Assembly: GCA_020201295.1 (NCBI GenBank)
Contig: JAIVHA010000196.1
Location: forward strand, 1-7,943
DNA: 7,943 bases
Direction of reading: 5' to 3'
Origin: Lysobacteraceae bacterium
GTDB taxonomy: Bacteria; Pseudomonadota; Gammaproteobacteria; DSM-19610
A program made the translations under genes and the position numbers. Below, one piece after another: positions 1-5,887 of the stretch. The notes beneath the pieces are model-generated. The model was given only the letters and a program-made list of their open reading frames with translations, had not been told where the DNA came from and did not search any database. Position 1 is the stretch's first letter; every line of letters starts with the position of its first letter.

Positions 1-642
1 GGAGAGCTGGGAGCTGCCCTGATCGAGCCCGGGGCCGGGGTCCTGACCCACTGCAATACCGGTTCCCTGGCCACCGGTGGTTACGGTACCGCGCTGGGCG
101 TGATCCGCAGTGCCTGGGCGGCGGGCCGGCTGTCCCGGGTGTTCGCCGACGAGACCCGCCCCTGGCTGCAGGGCGCGCGCCTGACCGCCTGGGAGCTGGT
201 GCAGGATGCCATCCCGGTCACCCTGCTGGCCGACGGTGCCGCCGCGCACTTGATGAAGACGGGCCAGGTGCAGTGGGTCGTGGTCGGCTCCGATCGTATC
301 GCCGCCAACGGTGACGTGGCCAACAAGATCGGCACCTACAGCGCCGCCGTGGCGGCTCGCCATCATGGCGTCAAGGTCATGGTGGTGGCGCCATCCTCCA
401 CCATTGATATGCAGACCCCCGATGGCGACCACATCCCCATCGAGAACCGCGATCCCGCCGAAGTACTCTGCCTGGCGGGCCAGCGAGTGGCGGCGGAGGG
501 CGCGCAGGCCTGGAACCCGGCCTTCGATATCACCCCCGCCGCCCTGGTGGATGCCATCGTCACCGAGCGGGGTGTGGTGCTGGCCCCCGATGCGGAGAAG
601 ATGGCGGAGCTGATGGCCGGGGGCGAGCCGCCGGGCCCGTAG
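1..642 (+). CDS. mtnA: Methylthioribose-1-phosphate isomerase, C-terminal part (5' end outside window)
   Basis: Isomerises 5-methylthioribose-1-phosphate to 5-methylthioribulose-1-phosphate in the cytoplasmic methionine salvage pathway. The frame is open from base 1 and ends at TAG 640-642, giving 213 residues; the family is about 340-350 residues long, so roughly the first 130 are missing off the window edge. The fragment contains the conserved LTHCNTGSLAT segment, whose Cys (codon 52-54) matches the family's catalytic cysteine, and GSDRIAANGDVANKIGTY, whose Asp (codon 292-294) matches the catalytic acid. The Rossmann-like C-terminal half is otherwise complete, with TPDGDHIPIENR near the end. 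A MtnA/eIF2B-alpha family relative such as ribose-1,5-bisphosphate isomerase is less likely given these motifs. mtnA directly upstream of gyrA is, from memory, the Pseudomonas arrangement. A separate promoter before gyrA suggests the two are not obligately co-transcribed. Confidence 0.95.
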   Translation, partial: GELGAALIEPGAGVLTHCNTGSLATGGYGTALGVIRSAWAAGRLSRVFADETRPWLQGARLTAWELVQDAIPVTLLADGAAAHLMKTGQVQWVVVGSDRIAANGDVANKIGTYSAAVAARHHGVKVMVVAPSSTIDMQTPDGDHIPIENRDPAEVLCLAGQRVAAEGAQAWNPAFDITPAALVDAIVTERGVVLAPDAEKMAELMAGGEPPGP

Positions 643-650
643 CTCGGGCT

Positions 651-678
651 TGTAGGTCGGGCTGAAGCCCGACCTACA
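651..678. repeat. Perfect palindromic intergenic element (TGTAGGTCGGGCT / AGCCCGACCTACA)
   Basis: Two exact 13-base inverted arms (651-663 and 666-678) separated by GA, starting 8 bases after the mtnA stop. The outer TGTAGG/CCTACA ends match those of the four REP-like pairs further on, but the core (GTCGGGC...GCCCGAC) differs. A degenerate inverted relative lies at 713-728: its reverse complement matches 656-671 at 15 of 16 bases, and it folds alone as CGGGC-TTCG-GCCCG. No T-run follows either hairpin, so a classical intrinsic terminator is not supported. Confidence 0.8.
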
Positions 679-712
679 GATCTTCGTCTTGCCCCCGGGG
701 TGTGTTGCGGGG

Positions 713-726
713 CGGGCTTCGGCCCG
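713..726. repeat. Degenerate second copy of the GTCGGGC palindrome, small hairpin
   Basis: CGGGC (713-717) and GCCCG (722-726) can pair around a TTCG loop. With GAC added (to 728), the reverse complement is one base different from 656-671 of the upstream palindrome. The TGTAG/CTACA ends are missing, so it looks like a decayed partner of the element at 651-678, together making an inverted pair. Confidence 0.5.
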
Positions 727-798
727 ACAATCTTCTCTCAGACGCCCTCAGAGGCTCTCTGCCCACCGATCCCTTGGGTGCAGTAGGGTGCCCGCCTG

Positions 799-807
799 TG
801 CTAATAT
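799..807 (+). promoter_or_regulatory. Candidate extended -10 promoter for gyrA
   Basis: TGCTAATAT at 799-807 fits an extended -10 (TGn followed by TAATAT, five of six to TATAAT), 88 bases before the gyrA ATG. No convincing -35 sits 17 bases upstream, which is tolerable for extended -10 promoters. It is the best sigma-70-like match in the mtnA-gyrA gap. Confidence 0.4.
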
Positions 808-874
808 CGCGCGATTATCCGGGTCCAAACCCGCTCACGGCTTCTGATCGGGTCTGGCAGCGAACCATAATGAC

Positions 875-902
875 AAGGGAAGTAATGCCTGCCCATGGCT
901 GA
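875..902 (+). promoter_or_regulatory. gyrA translation start region with overlapping five-codon leader frame
   Basis: The only Shine-Dalgarno-like run is AAGGGA (875-880). It is 14 bases from the gyrA ATG (895) but only 4 from another ATG at 885 in a different frame. That frame encodes M-P-A-H-G and stops at TGA 900-902, across the gyrA start codon. The same frame also has an ATG at 870. The arrangement would allow ribosomes to terminate next to, and re-initiate at, the gyrA start. Translation of the leader is inference. Confidence 0.35.
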
Positions 903-3450
903 ATTTGCCAAAGAAGTACTCCCCGTCAATCTCGAAGACGAGATGCGCCAGTCCTATCTCGATTACGCCATGAGCGTGATCGTGGGCCGCGCCCTGCCCG
1001 ACGTGCGTGACGGACTCAAACCGGTGCACCGCCGCGCGCTGTTCGCCATGAGCGAGCTGGGCAACGACTGGAACAAGCCCTATAAAAAGTCCGCCCGCAT
1101 CGTCGGGGATGTGATCGGTAAGTACCACCCCCACGGTGACACCGCCGTGTACGACACCATCGTGCGCATGGCCCAGCCCTTCTCGCTGCGCTACATGCTG
1201 GTGGACGGGCAAGGCAACTTCGGTTCCGTGGATGGCGACTCGCCGGCGGCCATGCGCTACACCGAAGTGCGCATGGCGAAGATCGCCCACGAACTGTTGG
1301 CGGACATCGACAAGGAGACCGTCGACTTCGTTCCCAACTACGACGAATCCGAATCCGAGCCCTCGGTCTTCCCGACCCGAATACCCAACCTGCTGATCAA
1401 TGGCTCAGCGGGGATCGCGGTGGGCATGGCCACCAATATCCCGCCCCACAATCTCAACGAGGTCATCAGCGCCTGCATCGCCCTGATCGACAATCCCGAC
1501 CTCGGCATCAAGGAATTGATGGAGTATGTGCCGGGGCCGGATTTTCCCACCGCCGGCATCATCAACGGCGTGCGCGGCATCCAGGAGGCCTACCTCACCG
1601 GCAAGGGGCGCATCTATGTGCGCTCGCGCAGCCATGTGGAGCGCGATGATGCCCGTGGCCGCGAGGCGATCATCGTCACCGAGCTGCCCTACCAGGTAAA
1701 CAAGGCGCGCTTGCTGGAGAAGATCGCCGAGCTGGTCAAGGAAAAGAAGATCGAGGGCATCAGTGAATTGCGCGACGAATCCGACAAGGACGGCATGCGC
1801 ATGGTCATCGAGCTCAAGCGCGGCGAGGTGCCCGAGGTCCTGCTGAACAATCTCTATCAGCAGACCCAGATGCAGAATGTGTTCGGCATCAACCTGGTGG
1901 CGCTGGTGGACGGACAGCCACGGTTGCTCAACCTCAAGGAAATCATCGCCGCCTTCATTCGTCACCGCCGCGACGTGGTGACGCGCCGTACCGTCTATGA
2001 ACTGCGCAAGGCCCGCGATCGCGCCCATGTGCTGGAAGGTCTGGCGGTGGCGCTGGCCAACATCGATGAGGTCATCCAGCTCATCAAGTCCTCCGCCAGC
2101 CGTGCCGAGGCGAAGGATGGCCTGTTGGGCCGTTCCTGGGCGCCGGGCGTGGTGATCGATATGCTGGAGCGGGCCGGTGCCAACGCTTCGCGGCCCGCCG
2201 AGCTGGGTGCGGAATTCGGCATGCGGGACGACGGGTACCGCCTGTCCGACATACAGGCCCAGGCCATACTCGACCTGCGCCTGCACCAGCTCACCGGGCT
2301 GGAACAGGACAAGATCGTCGGCGAGTACAAGACCCTGCTGGAACAGATCGGCGAGCTGCTCGCCATCCTCAACGATCCCGACCGGCTCATGGAAGTGATC
2401 CGCACCGAGCTGGAGGCCATACGCGAGCAGTATGGCGACGTGCGCCGCACCGAGATCCTCGAGGCCCACGAGGATTTCACTCTGGAGGACCTGATCGCCG
2501 AGGAGGACGTGGTGGTGACCCTGTCCCACGCCGGCTATGCCAAGTCGCAGCCGGTGTCCGCCTACAGCGCGCAGCGCCGTGGCGGCCGCGGCCGCAGCGC
2601 CACCAAGGTCCGGGAAGAGGATTTCGTCGACAAGCTGTTCATCGCCAGCACCCACGATACCATTCTGTGCTTTACCAGCCGTGGCAAGGCCTACTGGCTC
2701 AAGGTGTACCAGCTGCCCCAGGCCAGCCGCGCCTCGCGCGGCAAACCCATCATCAACCTGCTGCCGATGGAAGAGGATGAGCGTATCAATGCCGTGTTGC
2801 CGGTGAAGGCCTTCACCGAGGACCATTTCGTGTTCATGGCCACTGCCAGCGGCACCATCAAGAAGACACCGCTGGCCGACTTCTCGCGGCCGCGCAGCAA
2901 CGGCATCATCGCCGTGGATCTGCGCGACGGCGACTACCTGGTGGACGTGGCCATCACCGACGGCACCCGGGATGTCATGCTGTTCAGCGATGCCGGCAAG
3001 GCCATACGCTTCAACGAGACCGATCTGCGACCGATGGGTCGCACCGCCTGCGGCGTGCGCGGTATCCGCCTGCTGCCGGGCCAGCGTGTCATTTCCCTGA
3101 TCATTGTCGATGAGGGTGATGTGCTCATGGCCACCGGAAACGGTTATGGCAAGCGCACGGCGGTGAACGAGTATCCGGTCTATGGCCGTGGCGGCCAGGG
3201 CGTGATTTCCATCCAGGGTTCCGAGCGCAACGGTGACGTGGTGGGTGCCGTGCTGGTGTGCGACGACGACGAGATCATGCTCATCACCAACGCCGGCACC
3301 CTGGTGCGCACCCGCGTCAACGAGATCTCGCGCTTGAGCCGCAACACCCAGGGCGTGCGCCTGATCAACGTCGGCGAGGAAGAAAGCCTGGTGGGTGTGG
3401 AGCGCATCCTCGAGGTGGAGGATGTAGAAGAGGGCGATGTCGATCCATGA
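895..3450 (+). CDS. gyrA: DNA gyrase subunit A
   Basis: Type IIA topoisomerase subunit; the A2B2 enzyme with GyrB introduces negative supercoils using ATP. The product has 851 residues, close to the 875 of E. coli GyrA, and stays collinear with it at the N-terminus. The winged-helix/tower core includes the catalytic Tyr122 in AAMRYTEVR. The quinolone-resistance region KYHPHGDTAVYD has Thr83 and Asp87, as in wild-type P. aeruginosa, with no recognised resistance substitution at these two positions. The EGISELRDESDKDGMR motif is present. The C-terminal DNA-wrapping beta-pinwheel begins with the GyrA box QRRGGRG at residues 560-566, which separates GyrA from ParC. It ends in a short acidic tail (DVEEGDVDP), shorter than that of E. 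coli. The ATG at 895 is chosen because MAEFAKEVLPVNLEDEM aligns with known GyrA N-termini. It has its own candidate promoter upstream and is followed by a REP-like pair before serC. Confidence 0.98.
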   Translation: MAEFAKEVLPVNLEDEMRQSYLDYAMSVIVGRALPDVRDGLKPVHRRALFAMSELGNDWNKPYKKSARIVGDVIGKYHPHGDTAVYDTIVRMAQPFSLRYMLVDGQGNFGSVDGDSPAAMRYTEVRMAKIAHELLADIDKETVDFVPNYDESESEPSVFPTRIPNLLINGSAGIAVGMATNIPPHNLNEVISACIALIDNPDLGIKELMEYVPGPDFPTAGIINGVRGIQEAYLTGKGRIYVRSRSHVERDDARGREAIIVTELPYQVNKARLLEKIAELVKEKKIEGISELRDESDKDGMRMVIELKRGEVPEVLLNNLYQQTQMQNVFGINLVALVDGQPRLLNLKEIIAAFIRHRRDVVTRRTVYELRKARDRAHVLEGLAVALANIDEVIQLIKSSASRAEAKDGLLGRSWAPGVVIDMLERAGANASRPAELGAEFGMRDDGYRLSDIQAQAILDLRLHQLTGLEQDKIVGEYKTLLEQIGELLAILNDPDRLMEVIRTELEAIREQYGDVRRTEILEAHEDFTLEDLIAEEDVVVTLSHAGYAKSQPVSAYSAQRRGGRGRSATKVREEDFVDKLFIASTHDTILCFTSRGKAYWLKVYQLPQASRASRGKPIINLLPMEEDERINAVLPVKAFTEDHFVFMATASGTIKKTPLADFSRPRSNGIIAVDLRDGDYLVDVAITDGTRDVMLFSDAGKAIRFNETDLRPMGRTACGVRGIRLLPGQRVISLIIVDEGDVLMATGNGYGKRTAVNEYPVYGRGGQGVISIQGSERNGDVVGAVLVCDDDEIMLITNAGTLVRTRVNEISRLSRNTQGVRLINVGEEESLVGVERILEVEDVEEGDVDP

Positions 3451-3457
3451 TCCTTCC

Positions 3458-3512
3458 GTAGGAGCGGCCTTGGCCGCGAACCGTTTGTGTTCGCGGCCAA
3501 GGCCGCTCCTAC
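3458..3512. repeat. REP-like inverted pair 1 (gyrA-serC gap)
   Basis: Two perfectly complementary 24-base arms (3458-3481 and 3489-3512) around a 7-base loop, starting 7 bases after the gyrA stop. Each arm has the form GTAGGAGCGGCC-TT-GGCCGCGAAC, containing its own GCGGCC/GGCCGC palindrome. This is the layout of paired REP/BIME elements, which from memory start with GTAG and are mobilised by RAYT (TnpA-REP) transposases. No T-run follows. Possible roles in 3'-end mRNA protection or gyrase binding are known for other REPs and are only inference here. Confidence 0.85.
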
Positions 3513-3562
3513 AGGGTGGGTCCGCCATAATTCTGAATCAATTCCCGGCACATAGCCGGTAT

Positions 3563-3568
3563 GAGGAG
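3563..3568 (+). promoter_or_regulatory. serC ribosome binding site
   Basis: GAGGAG lies 10 bases before ATG 3579 and decides that start over the in-frame ATG at 3561, which would put the site inside the coding sequence and add six residues not found in the family. A small hairpin, CCGGC-ACATA-GCCGG (3545-3559), stands just upstream. Confidence 0.65.
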
Positions 3569-3578
3569 CGGTAACAGC

Positions 3579-4661
3579 ATGTCCAGGATTTACAACTTCA
3601 GCGCAGGCCCGGCGGTATTGCCACGGGAAGTACTGTTGCAGGCTCAGGAAGAATTGGTGGACTGGCACGGCTGCGGCATGTCGGTGATGGAAATGAGCCA
3701 TCGCGGCAAGGAGTTCATGTCCATCGCCGCCCAGGCGGAGGCCGACCTGCGCGAGTTGATGAAGATTCCCGCCAACTACAAGGTGCTGTTCCTTCAGGGT
3801 GGCGCCAGCAGCCAGTTCGCCATGGTGCCCATGAACCTGCTGCGCGGTAAGAATACCGCCGATTACATCCTGACCGGTGCCTGGGGCAAGAAGGCCATCG
3901 CCGAGGCCAAGCGCTATTGTACGGTCAACGAAGTCGCCAGTTCCAAGGACGATGGCTTCAATAGCGTGCCGGCGCGTGATACCTGGCGGCTCGATGCCAA
4001 TGCCGCCTATGTGCACTACACCCCCAATGAAACCATTGGCGGTGTGGAATTCACCGATGTACCCGACGTGGGCGACGTGCCGCTGGTGGCGGATTATTCC
4101 TCCACCATCCTGTCGCGCCCCGTGGACGTGAGCCGTTTCGGTGTCATCTATGCCGGTGCCCAGAAGAACATCGGCCCGGCGGGCCTGACGGTGGTCATCG
4201 TGCGCGAGGACCTGATCGGCCAGACCCTGCCGGACACACCGGTGATGTTCGACTACAAGACCCACGCCGACAACGATTCCATGTACAACACCCCGCCCAC
4301 CTACGGTTGGTACCTGGCCGGGCTGGTATTTCAGTGGCTCAAGCGCAACGGTGGCCTGGAGGCCATGGCGAAGGTGAACCAGCGCAAGGCCGCCAAGCTC
4401 TATGCCGCCATCGACAGTTCGGACTTCTATGCCAACCCGGTGGCGGTCGCGAACCGTTCATGGATGAACGTGCCCTTCACCCTGGTCAACCCCGAACTCG
4501 ACAGCGTCTTCCTGGAAGAGGCAAAGACCCTCGGCATGGTCGCCCTCAAGGGGCATCGCTCCGTGGGCGGCATGCGCGCCAGCATCTACAATGCCATGCC
4601 GGAAGAGGGCGTGGATGCGCTGGTGGATTTCATGGCAGATTTCGAACGGCGCAAGGGCTGA
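3579..4661 (+). CDS. serC: Phosphoserine aminotransferase
   Basis: PLP-dependent class V aminotransferase that converts 3-phosphohydroxypyruvate plus glutamate to 3-phosphoserine plus 2-oxoglutarate, the second step of serine synthesis; in many gammaproteobacteria it also acts in PLP biosynthesis on the 4-phosphohydroxythreonine side. The product has 360 residues, the usual length. Visible motifs are the N-terminus IYNFSAGPA; SHRGKEF with His41-Arg42; GGASSQF (74-80) in the PLP-phosphate region, the variant found in many bacterial SerC in place of E. coli GGGRGQF; Trp102 stacking on PLP; Thr152 and Asp172; the Schiff-base Lys196 in YAGAQKNIGPAG; and GHRSVGGMRASIYNAMP near the end. The ATG at 3579 fits both the family N-terminus and the GAGGAG ribosome site. 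The gene before it in the pathway, serA, lies directly downstream but is truncated, so SerC may depend on another PGDH for substrate. Confidence 0.98.
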   Translation: MSRIYNFSAGPAVLPREVLLQAQEELVDWHGCGMSVMEMSHRGKEFMSIAAQAEADLRELMKIPANYKVLFLQGGASSQFAMVPMNLLRGKNTADYILTGAWGKKAIAEAKRYCTVNEVASSKDDGFNSVPARDTWRLDANAAYVHYTPNETIGGVEFTDVPDVGDVPLVADYSSTILSRPVDVSRFGVIYAGAQKNIGPAGLTVVIVREDLIGQTLPDTPVMFDYKTHADNDSMYNTPPTYGWYLAGLVFQWLKRNGGLEAMAKVNQRKAAKLYAAIDSSDFYANPVAVANRSWMNVPFTLVNPELDSVFLEEAKTLGMVALKGHRSVGGMRASIYNAMPEEGVDALVDFMADFERRKG

Positions 4662-4689
4662 TGATGTTCACCGCATTGCATGACATTCT

Positions 4690-4754
4690 TGTAGGAGCGA
4701 CGCCAGTCGCGATAGGTGGATGGCCCGGTCATCGCGGCTTGCGCCGCTCCTACA
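4690..4754. repeat. REP-like inverted pair 2 (serC-serA gap)
   Basis: Arms 4690-4713 (TGTAGGAGCGACGCCAGTCGCGAT) and 4731-4754 are inverted copies with a 17-base loop; they agree at 21 of 24 positions. The differences keep each arm's own stem paired: GCGAC/GTCGC in the left arm and GCGGC/GCCGC in the right. It is the most diverged of the four pairs and lies 28 bases after the serC stop. Confidence 0.8.
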
Positions 4755-4787
4755 GGTATCAAACAATCACGTAAGGCGACACTGATC

Positions 4788-4811
4788 TTTGCGCCCTTTG
4801 CGCCTTTGCGG
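4788..4811 (+). repeat. Short tandem TTTGCG repeat at the serA break point
   Basis: Three consecutive imperfect units, TTTGCGCCC (4788-4796), TTTGCGCC (4797-4804) and TTTGCGG (4805-4811), stand immediately before the point where recognisable serA coding begins. The run resembles a CTTTGCGCCTTTGCGGTG-type intergenic repeat that I recall from many unrelated bacterial genomes; that identification is from memory and tentative. Confidence 0.5.
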
Positions 4812-4824
4812 TGAACAAGGGCGC

Positions 4825-5793
4825 ATGACCCAGGGAGGGATCCCGGTGTTCAATGCCCCGGGCGCCAACGCCAACGCGGTCAAGGAGCTGGTTATCGCCG
4901 GCATGCTGCTGGGGGCCCGCAATATCGCCCAGGCCTGGGATTTCGCTCGCAATCAGGAAGGCAGTGACGCCGAGATCAACAAAGCGGTGGAGGCCGGCAA
5001 GAAGAATTTCGTCGGCTTCGAACTGCCGGGTCGCACCCTGGGCGTGATCGGCCTGGGCGCCATCGGCGTGCAGGTGGCCAACTCCTCCCTGGCTCTGGGC
5101 ATGAACGTGGTCGGCTACGATCCGGACATCACCGTGCAGCGCGCCTGGCAGATGTCATCGGATGTGCGCAAGGCCGCCAGCATCGATGATCTGCTCTCTC
5201 AATCCGACTTCATCACCTTCCATGTGCCGCTGGTCGAGGCCACCCGTAATATGATCAATGCCGAGCGCATCCGTATCATGAAGGATCGGGCCGTGCTGTT
5301 GAACTTCTCGCGCGACGGTATCCTCGACCACGAGGCCGTTTGTGCCGCCCTGGACAGCGGCAAGCTCTATGCCTATATCTGCGACTTCCCCAGCAACCGC
5401 CTCAAAAACCACCCGCGGGTGGTGACCTTGCCGCACCTGGGTGCGTCTACCGGCGAGGCGGAAGACAATTGCGCCATCATGGTGGCGGAGCAGCTGCGCG
5501 ATTACCTGGAAAACGGGAATATTCACAACTCGGTGAATTTCCCCGAGGTGCAGATGCCGCGCAACCAGTGCTATCGGCTGTGCGTATCCAATGCCAACGT
5601 ACCGAACATGCTGGGCCGAATCTCCACCGCCCTGGCCGATGCCGGCCACAATATCATCGATATGATCAACAAATCCCGCGGTGAGCTGGCCTATACCCTG
5701 GTGGATGTGGAAAGCGAGATCGGCGAGGATTGCCTGCGGGGCATTGCCGCCATCGAGGGTGTGCTGAACGTCCGGGTACTGGGCAAGGCGTGA
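4825..5793 (+). CDS. serA: D-3-phosphoglycerate dehydrogenase, N-terminally truncated
   Basis: Belongs to the D-2-hydroxyacid dehydrogenase family, ACT-containing short-type PGDH (about 390 residues when whole), which oxidises 3-phosphoglycerate to 3-phosphohydroxypyruvate, the first step of serine synthesis. From ATG 4825 there are 322 residues. The NAD-binding domain is intact, with GLGAIG at 76-81, followed by Arg163 (NFSRDG), His204 (LPHLGAST) and a C-terminal ACT domain from about residue 250 (YRLCVSNANVPNMLGRIS). What is missing is the first 65-70 residues, including the RAGAGVNNI-type substrate loop: homology begins abruptly at MTQGGIPVFNAPGANAN. The frame is closed by TGA 4783-4785, and no N-terminal coding is visible in the 163 bases back to serC. 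The upstream AAGGG is only 3 bases from the ATG, a poor ribosome site. Position 191 is Asn where E. coli SerA has its catalytic Glu. The product is probably inactive as PGDH, a pseudogene in the making, unless an assembly error removed the 5' end. Confidence 0.85.
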   Translation: MTQGGIPVFNAPGANANAVKELVIAGMLLGARNIAQAWDFARNQEGSDAEINKAVEAGKKNFVGFELPGRTLGVIGLGAIGVQVANSSLALGMNVVGYDPDITVQRAWQMSSDVRKAASIDDLLSQSDFITFHVPLVEATRNMINAERIRIMKDRAVLLNFSRDGILDHEAVCAALDSGKLYAYICDFPSNRLKNHPRVVTLPHLGASTGEAEDNCAIMVAEQLRDYLENGNIHNSVNFPEVQMPRNQCYRLCVSNANVPNMLGRISTALADAGHNIIDMINKSRGELAYTLVDVESEIGEDCLRGIAAIEGVLNVRVLGKA

Positions 5794-5802
5794 TGGTTCC
5801 AT

Positions 5803-5853
5803 TGTAGGAGCGGCCTCTGGCCGCGAACATTCGCGGCCAAGGCCGCTCCTACA
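5803..5853. repeat. REP-like inverted pair 3 (serA-pheA gap)
   Basis: Left arm 5803-5827 and right arm 5830-5853, both of TGTAGGAGCGGCC-loop-GGCCGCGAA form, separated by CA. The left arm has a 3-base inner loop (TCT) and the right a 2-base one (AA), so they differ by one base in length; all stem bases agree. It fills most of the 94-base gap, and no T-run follows. Confidence 0.85.
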
Positions 5854-5887
5854 GCATCGTTTCTGCAGAGATTGGATTTGCGCTGAC

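Noticed and set aside
702..902. 66-codon plus-strand open frame in the mtnA-gyrA gap
   Set aside because: It starts in the degenerate palindrome, has no family likeness and overlaps the gyrA start; only its last few codons matter, as the possible leader frame.
1132..1158. Possible quinolone resistance change at GyrA residue 83 (Thr rather than Ser)
   Set aside because: Thr83 is the wild-type residue in P. aeruginosa and other species, and Asp87 is unchanged, so there is no sign of a resistance mutation.
3458..3520. REP-like hairpins (here and at 4690, 5803, 7021) as intrinsic terminators
   Set aside because: None is followed by a T-run, and each contains the same repeated GTAGGAGCG unit, so a repeat family explains them better. 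Rho-independent termination is not supported.
1405..3528. Long open frame (707 codons) on the minus strand opposite gyrA
   Set aside because: It is a shadow of gyrA produced by GC-rich third positions: low-complexity His/Ala/Gly/Asp-rich product, no family motifs, and it runs through the REP-like pair.
3526..3531. CATAAT as a -10 box for a serC promoter
   Set aside because: The position for its -35 falls inside the REP-like right arm and shows no match; too weak to list.
3561..3578. ATG 3561 as the serC start
   Set aside because: It would place GAGGAG inside the gene and add six residues before the conserved SerC N-terminus.
3180..4265. Minus-strand open frame opposite gyrA and serC
   Set aside because: It spans two well-supported plus-strand genes and a REP-like pair, with no recognisable domain.
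4789..4824. TTG 4789 as the serA start
   Set aside because: The 12 residues added are translated tandem repeat with no likeness to PGDH, and no ribosome site precedes them; ATG 4825 is where homology begins.
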